A stretch of DNA of 64,000 nt. Origin: JAEINY01 sp942490535. GTDB lineage: Bacteria > Bacteroidota > Bacteroidia > Bacteroidales > Marinilabiliaceae. Under the pieces are notes generated by a model. It worked only from the letters and a program-made list of their open reading frames with translations, ran no database searches and had not been told where the DNA came from. Where the stretch lies: the NCBI GenBank assembly GCA_942490535.1, contig CALNXQ010000002.1, positions 186,001 to 250,000 on the forward strand, given 5' to 3'. Shown here one piece after another: positions 61,566 through 64,000 of this stretch (position 1 is the stretch's first letter; each line of letters starts with the position of its first letter). Position numbers and translations under genes: made by a program.

Positions 61566-62489
61566 TTAATCAATTTTAAAACTACTCAGGTAGCGTTCGC
61601 CGGTGTCGGGCAAGATCACTACAATGCGTTTCCCTGCATTCTCAGGTCGCCTGGCCACCTCAACAGCAGCGTATAACGCTGCACCACAAGAATACCCCAC
61701 CAAAAGGCCTTCTTCACGAGCAGCCCGATGACTGGTTTCCACCGCATCCTCATTGGAGACTTTAATCACCTCATCGTAAACAGTCGTATTTAATACACCA
61801 GGTACAAATCCGGCGCCAATGCCTTGTATTTTATGCGGGCCTGGCTGACCACCTGATAATACCGGCGACGCTTCAGGTTCCACCGCAATTATCTGCACAT
61901 TGGGATTACGCTCTTTCAATACTTCACCCACACCGGTAATGGTCCCGCCGGTTCCTATGCCGGCGATGAAAATGTCCACTTTCCCATCGGTATCGGCCCA
62001 AATTTCTTCGGCTGTAGTAGCCCTGTGAATAGCCGGGTTAGCCGGATTATTGAACTGTTGCGGCACAAATGCTTTAGGAAAGGATTCGGCCAGCTCGTTG
62101 GCTTTTTCGATGGCGCCTTTCATCCCTTTTTCAGCCGGTGTCAACACCAATTCAGCCCCAAACTTCACCAACAACTTACGTCGTTCAACACTCATGCTCT
62201 CCGGCATGGTTAAGATAATCCGATAGCCTTTCACGGCTGCTACAAAAGCCAGCCCCACGCCCGTATTACCACTGGTTGGTTCGACAATTACGGTATCTTT
62301 ATCCAACAAACCTTTCTGTTCGGCATCATCAATCATGGCAAAGGCAATGCGGTCTTTCACCGAGCTGGCCGGGTTGAAGTACTCCAATTTAGCCACTACT
62401 TCAGCAGCAGCCCCTGCGGTTAAACGATTGACTTTTACTAAAGGTGTTTTACCAATTAACTCGGTGACATCATTTGCAATTCTACTCAT
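61566..62489 (-). CDS. cysK: Cysteine synthase A (O-acetylserine sulfhydrylase)
   Basis: 307 residues. PLP lysine K45 in NPASSVKDRIAFAMI, substrate loop PTSGNTGVGLAFVAA, phosphate-binding GIGTGGTITGVGE and PDTGERYLSSFKID at the C terminus. It joins sulfide, made by CysIJ, to O-acetylserine. It is 13 bp downstream of the Rrf2 regulator gene, in one operon. Confidence 0.97.
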   Translation of the reverse strand: MSRIANDVTELIGKTPLVKVNRLTAGAAAEVVAKLEYFNPASSVKDRIAFAMIDDAEQKGLLDKDTVIVEPTSGNTGVGLAFVAAVKGYRIILTMPESMSVERRKLLVKFGAELVLTPAEKGMKGAIEKANELAESFPKAFVPQQFNNPANPAIHRATTAEEIWADTDGKVDIFIAGIGTGGTITGVGEVLKERNPNVQIIAVEPEASPVLSGGQPGPHKIQGIGAGFVPGVLNTTVYDEVIKVSNEDAVETSHRAAREEGLLVGYSCGAALYAAVEVARRPENAGKRIVVILPDTGERYLSSFKID

Positions 62490-62502
62490 GGTCTTTGTGG
62501 TT

Positions 62503-62922
62503 TTATATGTAATACATTATTTGTTCGTTTTGCTCATCCAATAAAGCTTTGAGCTTATCTAATTTACAATCATTTAATAAGAGTTCATAGCTTCGTTTGG
62601 CATCATTAAGGTACTTACCAACGGCTTTTTCAGCATTGGATCCGGTAACCGGTAGCTCTTTCTCGCTCTTATCATCCAATACCGAAACAATGTCGTAAAG
62701 GGTTATTTCGGAAAGTGCTTTGGCCAAATAATATCCGCCACCAGCGCCGCGTTTCACATTCACAACCCCCCTTTTTCGAAGTGCCACCGCAATGGCTTCC
62801 AGAAATTTGACCGGCAACTGCTCACGCTCGGCCACTTCTGCCACACCGATGTGTTCATCGTCTGCCAGCACCGATAAGGCCAACACGTATCTCAAACCAT
62901 AATATACTTTCTTCGGAAACAT
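62503..62922 (-). CDS. Rrf2-family transcriptional regulator (CymR-like)
   Basis: 139 residues. Winged helix with YYGLRYVLALSVLADDEHIG, VAEREQLPVKFLEAIAVALR as recognition region, and KRGAGGGYYLAKA as the wing. The three clustered cysteines that bind the Fe-S cluster in IscR are absent; only one Cys (in LLNDCKLDK) is present. CymR of Firmicutes likewise lacks the cluster and senses cysteine status through a complex with CysK. Being 13 bp from cysK and upstream of cysJI, it is the natural regulator of this sulfur cluster. Confidence 0.88.
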   Translation of the reverse strand: MFPKKVYYGLRYVLALSVLADDEHIGVAEVAEREQLPVKFLEAIAVALRKRGVVNVKRGAGGGYYLAKALSEITLYDIVSVLDDKSEKELPVTGSNAEKAVGKYLNDAKRSYELLLNDCKLDKLKALLDEQNEQIMYYI

Positions 62923-63037
62923 CTCCTATTGTTTTAGTATTTTCATATGCAAATATGATTCAGTTTTTTACACTCACCAAGTGAAATACACAAATTTAAT
63001 CCCACTATTCTAATATCCATTAAGGCAAATCACAAAA

Positions 63038-63060
63038 AAAGAGGACTTTAGCCCTCTTTT
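63038..63060 (-). terminator. Terminator of the Omp85-like gene
   Basis: AAAGAGG and CCTCTTT with a short loop (63038-63060), followed on the minus strand by a T7 run, 60 bp past the stop. Confidence 0.75.
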
Positions 63061-63120
63061 ATTTTTGTAGAATTAAGGAGATCACACGCCTTATTAAAGC
63101 TATTCTTTTTATAGGACTTA

Positions 63121-64000
63121 CTAAAATGCTTCCCGAATTGTGAAATAAATGCCACTTTCACCATGATTAGACACCCCATAATCGATTCTGAAATTCAACC
63201 CTTCATCTGGCAACACTCTAAATCTCAGACCCGCTCCACCTACTACGTGCAAATCATTAAATAAACCCTCGCTTATAGTAGGAAATACTTTTCCGGTCCC
63301 CGCAAAAGCCACCGCCCCGATTCGCCACCACACATCCTGCCGCCACTCTGCTTGGGCAAACCAGGCATTTTCATCCAGGTACTTATGGGGATGCGGAATC
63401 CCTCTTAGCATGCGCTTTCCACCAATAAATGGCAATTTAAAAAAGGGCACATCCCCATTGGAATGACTGATATACCCCTGCAACCCAACAATGCTTTTAT
63501 CCCCTTTCAACGAAATGAATTTTCGAATATCCAGACTGGATAACTGAAACCGGTAGTCACTTCCCATCCAATCTTCGAACCACAAGGCCGAGGCCACCAC
63601 AAACCATCCCGAGGAAGGATACAACAGGTCATTACGCGTATCAAAAGCCAGGGTAGGGCCTAGTCCATTAGCCCAACCACCTCCATAACCGGGAATGGAA
63701 GGATTTAAAACATCGCCTTGAATGTCATTATTTTCAGCCTGATTAAAATCTGCCCGCAGCCCCATGAACACTTTTTCATTCCATCCTTTCAGGATATCTG
63801 CATGTAAGCTAAAGCGATTCAATTCATACTCCGAATAAGGTTCCTCCTTTTTCTGATTGCCCAATCCAAAGAATGTATCCGGGAGAAACAAGTATTGCAT
63901 GCGGGAGATAAAAAACCACTGCCGCCGTGTAAACACCACCGCATCCAACTGTACTTCATACATCCCTTTCGAAGACATCTGAAAGGCCGGTGCAATGGTC
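63121..64000 (-). CDS. BamA/TamA-family outer-membrane barrel protein (C-terminal part; start beyond window)
   Basis: At least 293 codons; the frame stays open to the right edge, so the N terminus is missing. Barrel signature: PFIGGKRMLRGIPHPHKYLD, of the conserved GG-x-x-x-RG type, NDLLYPSSGWFVVASALWFE, and C-terminal NFRIDYGVSNHGESGIYFTI ending in Phe. Probably a short surface-antigen (D15) type protein. Own terminator on the left. Confidence 0.85.
   Translation of the reverse strand, partial: TIAPAFQMSSKGMYEVQLDAVVFTRRQWFFISRMQYLFLPDTFFGLGNQKKEEPYSEYELNRFSLHADILKGWNEKVFMGLRADFNQAENNDIQGDVLNPSIPGYGGGWANGLGPTLAFDTRNDLLYPSSGWFVVASALWFEDWMGSDYRFQLSSLDIRKFISLKGDKSIVGLQGYISHSNGDVPFFKLPFIGGKRMLRGIPHPHKYLDENAWFAQAEWRQDVWWRIGAVAFAGTGKVFPTISEGLFNDLHVVGGAGLRFRVLPDEGLNFRIDYGVSNHGESGIYFTIREAF

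Overview
The window is chromosomal DNA from a member of the Bacteroidota, most likely class Bacteroidia and plausibly the Marinilabiliales or relatives (the order is an inference). The phylum call rests on several things. Promoters match the Bacteroidota consensus TTTG, 19-21 nt, TAnnTTTG. There are a PorT-type protein of the type IX secretion system beside ubiE, and a TamL-type Omp85 lipoprotein divergent from a TrmH-family methylase. The tRNA-Tyr, tRNA-Gly, tuf, tRNA-Trp, secE, nusG, rplK order is also typical.

Layout. 1-4.4 kb: translation and transcription block on the minus strand (rplK start, nusG, secE, tRNA-Trp, tuf, tRNA-Gly, tRNA-Tyr, hpf, a Xer recombinase, rpsU). 4.6-20.2 kb: housekeeping genes, namely an HhH membrane protein, an SNF-type Na+ symporter, two divergent class II fructose-bisphosphate aldolases, tamL and a TrmH-family methylase, an FAD dehydrogenase, porT with ubiE, a TlpA thioredoxin, purL and an SDR. 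20.8-28.9 kb: a serpin lipoprotein, cell-envelope proteins, a nitroreductase, a methyl-accepting chemotaxis protein, dapA divergent from an HTH-ACT regulator, and an orphan TonB C-terminal domain.

29.2-36.9 kb is the most notable region. It is an A+T-rich plus-strand operon that starts with a 49-residue double-glycine-leader peptide gene (too short for routine ORF calling). It continues with a carboxypeptidase-regulatory-domain exported protein, a polytopic membrane protein, a thioredoxin-like CxxC protein, a C39-peptidase ABC exporter, a MacB-like permease without an ATPase, and a MacA/HlyD-like adaptor. Its best promoter has an 18-A tract in an over-long spacer, which suggests phase variation, followed by a perfect 20-bp palindrome. 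I read this as a secreted two-cysteine peptide (bacteriocin or signal) with dedicated maturation, export and possibly self-protection.

37-54 kb: a VPS10/BNR-repeat protein, small proteins, gapdh, a peptidoglycan/polysaccharide pair (glucosaminidase and deacetylase), aconitase, an S9 peptidase, a Rossmann protein, a DEAD-box helicase and a large unknown exported coiled-coil protein. 54.5-62.9 kb: assimilatory sulfite reduction on the minus strand (Rrf2 regulator, cysK, cysJ, cysI, DUF2061 protein, precorrin-2 dehydrogenase, and a CobA-HemD fusion that supplies siroheme). 63.1 kb to the end: a partial Omp85-like barrel.

Three intergenic regions (about 13.0, 20.5 and 57.3 kb) each carry a degenerate tandem array with a strict 21- or 22-bp period but a different consensus. 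The 20.5-kb array ends in a perfect 22-bp palindrome. I do not recognise these arrays as a named element, and they are the main non-coding signal in the window. No rRNA, CRISPR array, insertion sequence or prophage was seen.
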